The notes: a model not told the origin generated them from the letters alone. A stretch of DNA of 50,305 bases from Verrucomicrobiota bacterium (GCA_025350905.1 JANXWY010000050.1:1-50305); one strand, 5' to 3'. Shown: positions 1-8,354, numbered from the stretch's first letter. Numbers and translations: made by a program.

Positions 1-32
1 CCCTCAACGCGTGCGGCCGCGCATTGTCCGTC

Positions 33-581
33 TTAGATTTCGCGGCGCAACATTGACTCCAGCCGCCATGCTTTTCCGTCCGCTCCCGTTTTCGCCTGCT
101 CCCACCCCACGCCGCTTTCCCTCAAAATTACAATTGCTGGGAACAAGCCCAGCGGTTTGCCCTTGGTGATCAGCGGGGTGATATAAGTTTTGCCGGCCAG
201 CGCTATCTCAATGGCGGAGATCAATTCACCGGACGCGGAACTTTTGAGCAAGTAACCCGACGCGCCCAGCTGGATCGCTTCGGCGGCAACGTCCGGATCT
301 TCATTCACCGTGAGGAAGACCACCTTGATACTGGGCAGCTTGCGCCGGAGTTGCGCGGCAGCCTCCATGCCGTTCAAGCGCGGCATCGAGATGTCAAGGA
401 CTACCACATCCGGGCGGGTCTGCGCAGCAAGTTGCACCAAGGCGTGGCCATCGGAAGCCGTGCCCACGACTTCGAACTCCGGTTCGAGCAGACGCCGGAA
501 GGCATCCAGCAGCATCGTGTGGTCATCCGCCAGCAGCACGCGTGGGCGATGAGGCGTGAGAACTTTGGAGTGTTTGGCCAC
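33..581 (-). CDS. Truncated NarL-type response regulator (receiver domain only)
   Basis: A CheY-like receiver fills residues 14 to about 135 when the GTG at 581 is used as start: the acidic pair is in LLADDH, the phosphoacceptor is Asp63 in VVVLDISMP, and the switch Thr is in VVFLTVNED. In the NarL/FixJ family a LuxR-type HTH should follow YITPLITKG. Here the sequence instead runs into about 40 unrelated residues (KPLGLFPAIVI to MLRREI) and stops, so the DNA-binding half is gone. A longer reading frame extends upstream to 878, but those extra ~99 residues look like translated intergenic DNA, so I chose the GTG. It lies 366 bases downstream of the kinase at 948, its likely partner. It may be a pseudogene or a receiver acting only as a phosphate sink. 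Confidence 0.7.
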   Translation of the reverse strand: MAKHSKVLTPHRPRVLLADDHTMLLDAFRRLLEPEFEVVGTASDGHALVQLAAQTRPDVVVLDISMPRLNGMEAAAQLRRKLPSIKVVFLTVNEDPDVAAEAIQLGASGYLLKSSASGELISAIEIALAGKTYITPLITKGKPLGLFPAIVILRESGVGWEQAKTGADGKAWRLESMLRREI

Positions 582-947
582 GGCAAGCGCACTGTAACGA
601 ATTACCAGGCGCTCCGCAAATGGTGCATGATGACAAATAAGTAAACTTACCGGACCTGCTTGGTAGTGATCAAGGAAGAGCCTGCCTGTACGTATGGCTG
701 AAAGTGCCGCGCAATCAGCGACTGCGACGGCAACCACCCTTGGTTGCCGTAGAGAACGTGCATTCTTGCCTCCCGGAAAATGGCACGAAATACAGACACG
801 GCTTGGACACCGTTTAGCGCAGGGTGATGAGAGACGCTTTTTCCACCGGGCTGGGAAGCCCGGCTCTATGGCAGGCAAGGAGGCCCGCCGCTACGTTGCA
901 CAGCACTTTCAGTCGCACTCCACGTCAGTCCTCTCCACACCCTACCA
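582..947. other. Intergenic region with palindrome between kinase and regulator
   Basis: This stretch carries no convincing gene. At about 846-864 lies a perfect 7-bp hairpin (CCGGGCT, short loop, AGCCCGG). Read on the minus strand it comes after the kinase stop, but an A-rich rather than T-rich tract follows, so it is not a standard intrinsic terminator. It could be a REP-like palindrome or an mRNA-processing hairpin between two co-transcribed genes. Confidence 0.4.
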
Positions 948-2694
948 TCAAGCCGAAGGAGGAATCGGCACGCGCACCTCGATCTGCGTCCCCGCGCCCG
1001 GGCGGGAGTGTACGGTCAGCTCTCCCTGCACCATGCGCACGCGTTCGCGCATACTGACGATGCCCAGCGCACCGTTGGTAGCAGCGGCCGAGGAATCAAA
1101 ACCTTGGCCGTCATCGGTAACGCTGAGATGAAGTCCGTTTGCGCCTGCCGCCAATTCCACGCGCGCGCCGGAGGCCCCGCTGTGCTTGATCACGTTCCGC
1201 AGCGCTTCCTGCGTGATCCGATAGAGACACAGTGCCACATCCTGTGGCAGTTCGCGCGGTATCTCATGCGACTTAAACGTGATGACGATTTCGTGCGTCG
1301 CCGCCACCTCTTTGCAAAATCCGCGCGCCGCCGCCACCAGCCCCAGCTGGTCCAGTTTGGCAGGATGCAACTCATGAGCGAGCCGGTGGACGTCGGACGA
1401 AAGATGTTTCACCACCCCGGAAAACTCCTCCATCCGGTCCGCGATGACCTCGCGTTGAGCCGGTGGCTTTTGCCCGAACATTTCCAGTTCGACGGAAAGC
1501 AGCGCGAGGCGCTGGCTCAAGTCGTCGTGCAAATCGCGGGCGATCCGGCGGCGTTCCGCTTCCTGCGCGTTAATCAGTCGCCCGCCCAGCTCGCGCGCTA
1601 CGGATTCCGCGTTGCGCCGCCCGGTGATATCTGCCACCACGCCCAGGATGCGCGTTGGTTTACCGCTGGCATCGCTTTCCATGCGACCGACCGACGTCAG
1701 CCACCGCACCGTGCCGTCCGGGAGCAGGACGCGGTATTCGGTATTGTATTGGCCCGTGCCGGCCACTGCCTGCTCGATGGCGCGCGCCCGCGAGGCGCGA
1801 TCCTCCGGATGCACGCGGGCGAGGAGATTGGCCAGGTTCAATTCGATTTTTGGGGAATACCCGAAGAGCCGGTTGCATTGCTCACTCGTCCAGACACGCT
1901 CGGTCGGAATTTCTCCGCTCCAGAGACCAAGCTGCGCCGCGTCCACCGCCAGCGACATCCGTTGCTCGCTTTCCCGCAGGTCGCTCGCGTGTTGCGTCGC
2001 GCGCAAGACGTCTTCACTCAACTCCATTCCCATGGCCACCAGGATGGCCAGGTAGGCAAAAGTGAGGAGATAGGGCGTCCGGATGATCTCTTCGTCCACC
2101 AGCGCCGCTTGCGTGCCGCCGGCCAGAACAAAAAAGGTGATGGCGCCACCGATCACGGCCGCCCGACGGTGTGCCCCGCGACGCCAGAGCGTGACCGATG
2201 CATCGGCCACGAACACCAAAAGCAGCAGGACACCCAGGTAAAATAGGGCATTCCACGGATTTTCAACCCCGTCCGCCACCGTGTAAGTCGCACCACCAAA
2301 AGTCGAAATCTTCCGGATGCCGGTGAGCTGAAGGTAAACTAGTTTTGGCTGCGGCATTAAATCGGCGACCAATGCCAGACACGACAAACCGGGGGCCAGG
2401 AGCGCGAGCCACTTTCTGCCGGTGCCAAAGAACACCCACACGAATGCTGCCGTCGTGACGACCTGCAGTCCCGCCGTGATATCCAGCCAACGCAGCAATC
2501 CCAGATATTGAGCGGGGCTGTCCGCGCGGGCCAAGGCCAGTTCAAAACAGGAATAAACCGCCACCACGAAAGCGTTCAGAGCGAACAGCAAGTGGGCCTC
2601 CTGGCGTACGGCGGAGACCCACCCGCAACTGGATCAGTCCCATTGTGACGCAAGCGCCAATCGCCATAGGCCACAGAATAGTAATCCAAGTCAT
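948..2694 (-). CDS. Membrane PAS sensor histidine kinase (HisKA_3), frameshifted near its N-terminus
   Basis: Counted from the TTG at 2591, the protein has an N-terminal block of about six membrane helices (residues 1-190), a PAS domain (about 205-325, ending GVVADITGRR), a HisKA_3 dimerisation helix with the phospho-acceptor His355 in RRRIARDLHDDLSQR, and a HATPase_c domain with the N-box ITQEALRNVIKHS and the G-box VTDDGQGF. This is the NarX/DegS kinase architecture, and the NarL-type regulator at 33-581 is the obvious partner. The open frame starts abruptly inside the membrane domain. A different frame upstream begins at an ATG at 2694 and encodes MTWITILWPMAIGAC and a first helix. Removing one C from the CGCC near 2608 would join the two. 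So the gene probably starts at 2694 and carries a one-base insertion, either a real lesion or a sequencing error. Confidence 0.85.
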
Positions 2695-2869
2695 ATCTGA
2701 TGTTCCGAGTGACGGTCGGGTACGTCAAACAGGTTCGCCATCCGGCACGGACGTATGACTCTCAAAGTGCCGAATCACGGCAAGCTTTTCAAAAGTTACT
2801 TGGGCGCATATTTGCCCAAGGCTCCACAGGTCCTTCAATGGATACATGTAGCGGATGACGAGGCGGACT

Positions 2870-3330
2870 GTCCGTGAACTTGGACGCGGACTAAACAAGG
2901 CTTTGGATTGCCGGAGGACGTGGAAAGTCTGCGTCCATGGACTGACCGTGGACAAGGATTATTCAAGGACTGTGCGCGTTTCTTCCGTAGTTTGTTTCGC
3001 ACACGTTGCATGGACGCTCTGCGAACGCCGTATTGGAAATTGCGTGGAGGATTCGCTGGTTGCAGCGCGGACTGCGGTGTGACTTTCCGACGGGACGCCA
3101 ACCTAGATGTTTCGTGGACTTCACCGGCAAATGCCGGGACATTGCGCCAACCGCTGCGCGGACATTTACCGGTGTTGCGTGGGATGTTTCCCAGCAACTG
3201 CCCGGACACAGCGCGGCTGTTTCCCTACGAATACCCGGACGATTTATCGGAATTTGCGCGAATGCTTCGCCGTACGTTGCGCCGGATGCTGCGCGGACAT
3301 CGCGCGATTTCCTGCCTGACATTCATGTAA
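2870..3330. repeat. Degenerate ~11-bp GGAC-phased tandem repeat
   Basis: The stretch divides almost without remainder into 11-12 bp words, mostly beginning GGA(C/T) and ending GCGC, TTCGC or CCC: GGACATTTACC, GGATGTTTCCC, GGACACAGCGC, GGCTGTTTCCC, GGATGCTGCGC, GGACATCGCGC. Spacings between successive GGAC words cluster near 11, 22-23, 33, 44-45 and 57. Frames on both strands stay open over long parts of it, as expected from stop-poor repeated words of a length not divisible by three. I therefore read it as non-coding repeat DNA rather than a gene. It lies upstream of the kinase gene, with no IS end visible on either side. Function unknown. Confidence 0.65.
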
Positions 3331-3534
3331 GGGGATGCTGTCTAACCAAAATGACCGGCTTTCCTATTCCAGAAAGCCGCCAAAGATTTCGTTCGACTGA
3401 ACACCTCAAATTGATGCGTCCATGAGCAAATTACCAAGCACTGAACGGGCGTTCTGAGAGCTGGACCCCGAAATCAAGACCAGTGGTTAAGTTAGACTTT
3501 GCGAGGACTGCTCAATGTGAGAAAGAGCAGATCC
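3331..3534. other. Intergenic stretch with possible IS3 left end
   Basis: No gene is visible. TGGACCCCG at 3462-3470 resembles the terminal TGxACTGxCCCC-type ends of IS3 elements and sits about 70 bases before orfA, so it may be the left inverted repeat. No right-end partner remains. Confidence 0.3.
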
Positions 3535-3843
3535 ATGAAACAAAAACGCAGGCGGTATAGTGGCGCCTTGAAGGCCAAAGTTGGGCTTGAGGCGGTGATG
3601 GGAATCAAAACCACGTCGCAGATTGCGCGGGAGCACCAGGTGCATCCGTTGCTGGTGACGCAATGGAAGCGGATCCTTCTGGATCGATTGCCAGGGATCT
3701 TTGAGCGCGGGCCCCAAGTCCCGGACGAGAGCGAAAAGACGATCGCGCAACTGCATCAAAAGATCGGCCAGCTGACGGTCGATCTGGACTGGCTCAAAAA
3801 AAAGTGCAGGCAGTTGGGCCTGTCGCCCGACGACGAACGCTGA
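3535..3843 (+). CDS. IS3-family transposase OrfA
   Basis: This 102-residue protein (from MKQKRRRYSG) is a helix-turn-helix OrfA: the HTH_Tnp_1 core covers roughly residues 8-50 (GIKTTSQIAREHQVHPLLVTQW) and is followed by a Leu-zipper-like helix (EKTIAQLHQKIGQLTVDLDWLKKKC) used for multimerisation in this family. I prefer the ATG at 3535 over one 12 codons upstream because family members start near KRRRYS. Near the end lies a run of eight A followed by G at 3796-3804, the classic slippery site for -1 frameshifting into OrfB. OrfA looks intact, but the element is dead because OrfB is cut (see next entry). Confidence 0.85.
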   Translation: MKQKRRRYSGALKAKVGLEAVMGIKTTSQIAREHQVHPLLVTQWKRILLDRLPGIFERGPQVPDESEKTIAQLHQKIGQLTVDLDWLKKKCRQLGLSPDDER

Positions 3844-3964
3844 TCCAAGAGCAAGACGAGCCGAGCATTCGACGCCAATGCGAACTACTGGAGATCAGTC
3901 GGACGGCCTACTACTACCAACCATGCCCCGAGAGCGAAGAGAACCTGGAGCTGATGCGACGGCT
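3804..3964 (+). pseudogene. IS3 OrfB, N-terminal fragment
   Basis: In the -1 frame relative to OrfA, just after the A8G slippery run, the first ~54 residues match the start of an IS3 OrfB (PSIRRQCELLEISRTAYYYQP, then ENLELMRRL). Where family members continue into DELYLEHPFYGSRQM and the DDE integrase core, this sequence switches at about 3964 to another transposase. The whole catalytic domain is missing. Confidence 0.75.
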
Positions 3965-4180
3965 CTGGGCTACTTCGTCCGCAGCGTCCCTCGCATGCAG
4001 TACGGCACCTTCCGCGCCGCAGGCTACTTCATCGGTTCCGGTGTCGTTGAGGCCGGCTGCAAAACCGTCATCGGCGGACGCTGCAAACAGTCCGGCACGT
4101 TCTGGTCCGAACCAGGTGCCCGAAACATCCTCGCCCTCCGTTGCATCCACAGCAGCCGTCGCCTCGACGAATTCTGGAAA
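3965..4180 (+). pseudogene. ISKra4-like transposase, C-terminal fragment
   Basis: In a second frame, about 72 residues read LGYFVRSVPRMQYGTFRAAG, then YFIGSGVVEAGCKTVIGGR and a Trp/Leu-rich end (FWSEPGARNILALRC, LDEFWKHR). This is the conserved C-terminus of ISKra4-family transposases; the N-terminal part is absent. It is joined to the IS3 fragment at about 3964 and to the MBG repeats at about 4181, where CACCGCCGA is shared by both sides. It is a recombination scar, not a working gene. Confidence 0.7.
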
Positions 4181-5103
4181 CACCGCCGACGCCAGCACCA
4201 AAACTTTCGGCGCGGCTGATCCGACGTTCACGGCAACTTACGTCGGGTTCATGAACAGCGAGACTCCCGCCGTGCTCGGCGGTACGCTGGCCTTCGCCCG
4301 CGCTCCTGGCGAAAGCGTCGGCAGTTATCCCGTCACCCCCCAGCGGTCTGACCAGTGGCAATTACACCATCGCCTTCAACTCCGGCAACCTTAGCATCAC
4401 CAAGGCAGCACTGGCTGTCACCGCCGATGCCAGCACCAAGACTTACGGCGCGGCTGATCCAACGTTCACGGCGAGCTACGTTGGGTTCATGAACAGCGAG
4501 ACGCCGGCGGTGCTCAGCGGCACGCTAGCCTTTGCTCGCGCGCCCGGCGAGAACGTCGGCAGTTATCCCGTCACCCCTAGCGGTCTGACCAGTGGCAATT
4601 ACACGATCGCCTTTAACCCCGGCAACCTGAGCATTACCAAGGCGGCTCTGGCTGTCACCGCCGATGCCAGCAACAAGACTTACGGTGCGGCTGATCCGAC
4701 GTTCACGGCGAGCTACGTTGGGTTCATGAACAGCGAGACGCCGGCGGTGCTCAGCGGCACGCTAGCCTTTGCTCGCGCGCCCGGCGAAAACGTCGGCAGT
4801 TATCCCGTCACTCCCAGCGGGCTGACCAGCGGCAATTACACCATCCCCTTTAACCCCGGAAGTATGAGCATCACCGCACCGGCCCCGACGATCCTTTCAA
4901 TCAATTTCCTTAGTCCAACTGACGTTATGATTACGTGGAGCGCGGTCAGCAATGGCAACTATCGTATTCAGTATAAGGTAGCCATGGCGGCGACGAGCTG
5001 GACCGACCTCACCGGCGACGTTACCGCTGACAACAGCACGGCATCCAAACACGACGCCCCAACTGAGTCAGCTCGGTTCTATCGAGTTCAGGTCTTGCCA
5101 TGA
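4181..5103 (+). pseudogene. C-terminal remnant of an MBG-repeat surface protein
   Basis: Three tandem units of 79 residues, each with KTYGAADPTFTASYVGFMNS and a closing SGNYTIAFNPG, match MBG domains, Ig-like modules of bacterial surface proteins. They are followed by a small domain ending ARFYRVQVLP (residues just before the stop), a C-terminal module also seen twice at the start of the 9558 protein. The 5' part is missing, replaced by transposase fragments at 4181. The first unit carries an extra C in the run at 4336-4341, which shifts the frame relative to the other two. Unit starts, taken at the KTYG/KTFG codon, are 4200, 4438 and 4675 (238 and 237 bases apart). The remaining open part from 4489 has no evident start signal of its own. 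Confidence 0.8.
4200..4870 (+). repeat. Three 237-bp tandem MBG-coding repeats
   Basis: Near-identical DNA units begin at 4200, 4438 and 4675. The second and third differ at very few positions, so they duplicated recently or are kept alike by gene conversion. The first has diverged more and holds a one-base insertion. Confidence 0.85.
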
Positions 5104-5407
5104 GGGGATTCGCGTTGGAGTCGATCACCGTTAGGCGCTGGAGCGGACGTGCAAGTCCGTAACCTCCGGCAAGGCCGATGGCTTGATTACCGAAATCTTT
5201 CCTTCCAAAAGTAGCGCGGAGGCACGAAGTCCAGGAGCGCGCGCAGCTGGGCAGCTGGGCAGCAATGCCGCCGCGATGGGCTGCGCTCGAAGTTTGCTGC
5301 GGCGACGGCAGGTAGGTGAGGGTTGCGGAAAAACAATTCGAACCCTTAGAAACTTCTAATTTTCACCAAAGGAGTTTCCAATCTGATGTCAGTCATGCTG
5401 GGCGCGC
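5104..5407. other. Intergenic region before rubrerythrin
   Basis: No gene seen. It holds a small hairpin (CGGAC, loop, GTCCG) near 5144, a short tandem CAGCTGGG duplication near 5248, and a strong AAAGGAG at about 5368. That Shine-Dalgarno is well placed for a short out-of-frame ATG at 5386, but is about 33 bases from the rubrerythrin ATG at 5408, which is unusually far. Confidence 0.4.
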
Positions 5408-6013
5408 ATGAAAAAAATATTCATAATCATTATCGGCGCCGCACTCGCGGTGGTTACCACGGCGCAAGCCAATGTCTCCCCCCAGACACTCGACAACCTC
5501 AACGCTGCGTTCCAGGGCGAATCGAACGCTGCTCATCGCTATCTCGCCTTTGCACAGAAGGCCGACACTGAGGGCTACACTTATGTCGCGCGGCTGTTCC
5601 GCGCCGCCGCCAAGGCCGAAGGCATCCATCGGGACACGCACAAACAGGCGATTCTGGAGCTCGGCGGCAAAATCAAGAACTTTCAACTCGACGCGGTAAT
5701 GGCTGGAACGACGGGCGAAAACCTCCAGACGGCGATCAAGGGCGAGAGTTACGAGCGGGACACGATGTATCCGGAGTTCATGGCCCTGGCAAAAAAAGAA
5801 GGGGCGAAGCCCGCCATTCGTACGTTGCTGTACGCCCAGAAGGCCGAAGCGGAGCACGCCAAGCTCTACCAAGACGCACTCGCCAACTTGGGTAAAAATG
5901 CAGATCGGCCACTCTATGTTTGCAAAGTGTGCGGGTACACCGTCACGCAATTGCCGGCTAACAATTGTGCCAGCTGCCGCGAGCCGATCAGTAATTACGA
6001 GCGCATCGATTAA
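5408..6013 (+). CDS. Exported rubrerythrin
   Basis: Rubrerythrins reduce peroxide at a ferritin-like di-iron site, using electrons from a rubredoxin-like Fe(Cys)4 centre. Residues 1-22 form a signal peptide (KK, then FIIIIGAALAVVTTAQA), which is unusual because classical rubrerythrins are cytoplasmic. The di-iron ligand motifs are visible as GESNAAHRY, AEGIHRDTH, GESYERD and AEAEHAKLY. The C-terminal centre has the paired cysteines CKVCGY and CASC. Total length of 201 residues is the usual ~180 plus the signal. An in-frame stop at 5384 forces the ATG at 5408. It lies 37 bases before a DUF2231 membrane protein, so a redox or stress unit is plausible. Confidence 0.9.
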   Translation: MKKIFIIIIGAALAVVTTAQANVSPQTLDNLNAAFQGESNAAHRYLAFAQKADTEGYTYVARLFRAAAKAEGIHRDTHKQAILELGGKIKNFQLDAVMAGTTGENLQTAIKGESYERDTMYPEFMALAKKEGAKPAIRTLLYAQKAEAEHAKLYQDALANLGKNADRPLYVCKVCGYTVTQLPANNCASCREPISNYERID

Positions 6014-6050
6014 AGGTTCAATTTGTGGCCCCAAATCCACCCATAATAAT

Positions 6051-6578
6051 ATGAACTTCATTCCCAATCCGCTGCATCCCGCCGTGGTCCACTTTCCGAT
6101 TGTCTTGATTGTAATCGGAGCGGCGGGGTCGATCCTCGCGGTGTTCTGGCGCAAAGGTTACGTGCCGGCCTTTGCCGCCATCCTCCTGACCCTGGGCGCC
6201 TTGGGTGCATGGGCGGCCATGGAAACCGGCGAGTCCGACGGCGGTTTGCTCGAGAAGACCGCCGCCCAAACGGAACCGCTGTTGGACGCTCATGAAGACT
6301 GGGCGAAACGCACGCTGACCGCGGCCGCGATCGCGGCCGGTCTGGCGGTGGGCGCGGCGGCGCTATTCCGGTTCCCGCGCGCTGCGCGCGGGGTTGCGGT
6401 GGCCGCCGCCCTGGCGGCCGGCGTGGCGGCCTGGTCGGTTTATGAAACCGGACACCGCGGCGGAGCGCTGGTTTACCAACACGGTGCGGGAGTGACCACT
6501 TCGCGGGTGACCACGGGGGCGGAGGCTGCCGTCGTTCCGCGCGAACGGCGAAGTCCCGCAGTGGCGGACCGGGATTAG
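6051..6578 (+). CDS. DUF2231 integral membrane protein
   Basis: This 175-residue protein opens with NPLHPAVVHFPI, the hallmark of DUF2231, and has four hydrophobic segments (about residues 10-30, 38-56, 90-105 and 113-128). DUF2231 proteins often accompany cytochromes or other redox proteins, and the conserved His residues have been suggested to bind haem; that is family background and not shown here. A second His lies in LLDAHEDWAKR. The C-terminal ~35 residues are polar. It follows the exported rubrerythrin closely and precedes a two-component pair, suggesting an envelope redox function. Confidence 0.75.
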   Translation: MNFIPNPLHPAVVHFPIVLIVIGAAGSILAVFWRKGYVPAFAAILLTLGALGAWAAMETGESDGGLLEKTAAQTEPLLDAHEDWAKRTLTAAAIAAGLAVGAAALFRFPRAARGVAVAAALAAGVAAWSVYETGHRGGALVYQHGAGVTTSRVTTGAEAAVVPRERRSPAVADRD

Positions 6579-6627
6579 GGCTGGGAGCATCAGTCGCCGC
6601 CGGCTTGGCGTTGCTGTTAAGCGCCGG

Positions 6628-7326
6628 GTGAACCAGAATGGTCCCGTGAAGATTCTATTGGCGGAAGATGACAGCAAGTTGCTGCGCCACCTCGCCGCCG
6701 GGTTGCGTGCGGCGGGACACACGGTCGATTGCGCGGAGGACGGGGCCGAAGCTCGCTGGGCGGTGGAGAATGGGACCTACGATGCGCTGGTCCTTGACAT
6801 CATGATGCCGCAGGTGGATGGGGTCACCCTCGTCCGAGGCCTGCGCCGCCGGGGCTTGGGCCTGCCCATCCTGTTCATCACGGCGCGCGGTGAAGTGCGG
6901 GATCGCGTGGCCGGCCTGGACGCGGGGGCGGATGATTATCTGGTCAAACCCTTCTCGCTGGATGAGCTGCTCGCCCGGCTCCGCGCGCTGGGTCGCCGCC
7001 AACGAGGCGAATTAAGCCACACGCTGCGCGTGGGTGATCTGGAAATGGATCTGGTGGCGCGTACGGTGACGCGCGGCGTCCGGGTGATTGAGCTGACAAA
7101 CCGGGAGTTCGCCCTGTTGGAATTCCTGGCCCAGGCTTCACCGCGAACGGTCACCAAGACGGCGATTGTCGAACATGTGTGGGACCAGCATTTCGATGGC
7201 GGCACCAATGTGGTGAACGTCTATATCAATTACCTGCGGGCCAAGCTCGATGCGGCTGAAGCACCCTCCCTCATTCGCACCGTGCGCGGGGTTGGATTCG
7301 CGCTGGTAGCGCCCGAGGCCGCATGA
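6628..7326 (+). CDS. OmpR/PhoB-family response regulator
   Basis: Complete two-domain regulator. The receiver has the acidic pair in LLAEDDSK, phosphoacceptor Asp57 in ALVLDIMMP, switch Thr in LFITARGE and Lys107 in DDYLVKPF. The C-terminal winged helix is clear (LTNREFALLEFL, then NVVNVYINYLRAKLD, and IRTVRGVGF at the end). The first possible start is the GTG at 6628; a GTG six codons later at 6646 (VKILLAED) fits the family better and may be the true one. It overlaps the next kinase gene by four bases (ATGA), so the pair is translationally coupled. Similar to CusR/QseB-type regulators; the signal is unknown. Confidence 0.92.
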   Translation: MNQNGPVKILLAEDDSKLLRHLAAGLRAAGHTVDCAEDGAEARWAVENGTYDALVLDIMMPQVDGVTLVRGLRRRGLGLPILFITARGEVRDRVAGLDAGADDYLVKPFSLDELLARLRALGRRQRGELSHTLRVGDLEMDLVARTVTRGVRVIELTNREFALLEFLAQASPRTVTKTAIVEHVWDQHFDGGTNVVNVYINYLRAKLDAAEAPSLIRTVRGVGFALVAPEAA

Positions 7327-8354
7327 AATCTCTGCGTTGGCGGCTCACCGTTTGGTTTGGACTCAGTCTGTTGGTCCTGGTCACCGTCCTGATTCTGTCC
7401 GCCCACCGGCATCTGGATTTCGAACTGCGACAGGAAAAGTGGGAACGCACCACGCCGGAGCATCCCGATTGGATTCTGCATGGCAGCTACAGCGACAAGG
7501 AGGTTCAGGATATCCTGGGTGAACTGGTGCAATTCTGGGTCTTGGTGGGCGTCCCGCTCGTCGGGCTGGCATTGGTTTCCGCCTATTTCATCGCCCGCCG
7601 GTCGGACCGCCCGGTGCGGGAAGTGAACCGGCAGCTGGCCCGTTTTGGGCCCAGCACCCTGGCCGAGCGGTTGCGCGCCCCCGACGTGGATCCGGAGGTG
7701 GGCGAGTTGGTCCGCCACGTCAACGAACTACTGACACGGCTGGAGTTGGCGTTTACCCACCTGCAGGAGTACACGACTCAAGTCGCGCATGAATTGCGGA
7801 CGCCGTTGCAATTGATGCGGGTGCGGATCGAAGCCGATGCCCTGGGGATGAAACCGGAACTGGCGGAGGATTTGCAGGAAGAACTCGCGCGCTTGACCAA
7901 CTATGTTGAAACCGCGTTAACGCTGGCTCGCGCCGAGCAAGGCCGGCTGGAATTGCGGCCCGAACCCCTGCAATTGAAAGCATTCTTGACGGAGGTCCTC
8001 GAACCGTTCGGCCGACTCGCGGCAGCTGAAGGCCGCCGCCTCCGTTGGTCGTGTCCGGGGGAGCTCGTGGTCCAGGTCGACCAGAACAGCCTTAAGCAAA
8101 TTTTGTTCAGCCTGCTGGCCAACGCGTTGAAGCATGGGGAGCAGGACATTCTGCTCCGGGTGCGCCCGCGCGCCCACGCAGTCAGCCTCCTGATCGGGAA
8201 TCGCGTGACGGGACGAACTCCCGCCTCGCGCAGTGGTCTGGGCATTGGGATTCGCTTGGTTCGAGCCTTGGTGAATCAGATGAAACCAACCCGGCTGACC
8301 ATTCGCCGGCGGAATTTCTTCTGGGTGCAGGTGCGATTACCAGCCGCACCGTAG
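7323..8354 (+). CDS. HAMP-type sensor histidine kinase with a degenerate ATP-binding site
   Basis: 343 residues: TM1 (8-27), a short ~45-residue periplasmic loop, TM2 (70-90), HAMP (about 91-145), HisKA with His156 in QVAHELRTPL, and a C-terminal HATPase domain. The N-box Asn is present (FSLLANALKHG). The G1 box, normally DxGxG, reads LLIGNRVTGR, while a glycine stretch SGLGIGIRLV remains. The domain is also short. It may bind ATP weakly, or act mainly as a phosphatase of its partner. It is coupled by ATGA overlap to the regulator at 6628. The small periplasmic loop leaves little room for a dedicated sensor fold. Confidence 0.88.
   Translation: MKSLRWRLTVWFGLSLLVLVTVLILSAHRHLDFELRQEKWERTTPEHPDWILHGSYSDKEVQDILGELVQFWVLVGVPLVGLALVSAYFIARRSDRPVREVNRQLARFGPSTLAERLRAPDVDPEVGELVRHVNELLTRLELAFTHLQEYTTQVAHELRTPLQLMRVRIEADALGMKPELAEDLQEELARLTNYVETALTLARAEQGRLELRPEPLQLKAFLTEVLEPFGRLAAAEGRRLRWSCPGELVVQVDQNSLKQILFSLLANALKHGEQDILLRVRPRAHAVSLLIGNRVTGRTPASRSGLGIGIRLVRALVNQMKPTRLTIRRRNFFWVQVRLPAAP

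Noticed and set aside
1008-2246. Plus-strand frame of 412 codons opposite the kinase
   Set aside because: Antisense of a clear histidine kinase; no motif.
2835-3425. Overlapping frames of 60-140 codons on both strands
   Set aside because: They arise because the 11-bp repeat words are stop-poor; none has a Shine-Dalgarno or domain.
5386-5571. Short frame with the best-placed Shine-Dalgarno before rubrerythrin
   Set aside because: Its 61 residues have no protein-like features and overlap the rubrerythrin gene; at most a leader frame affecting its translation.
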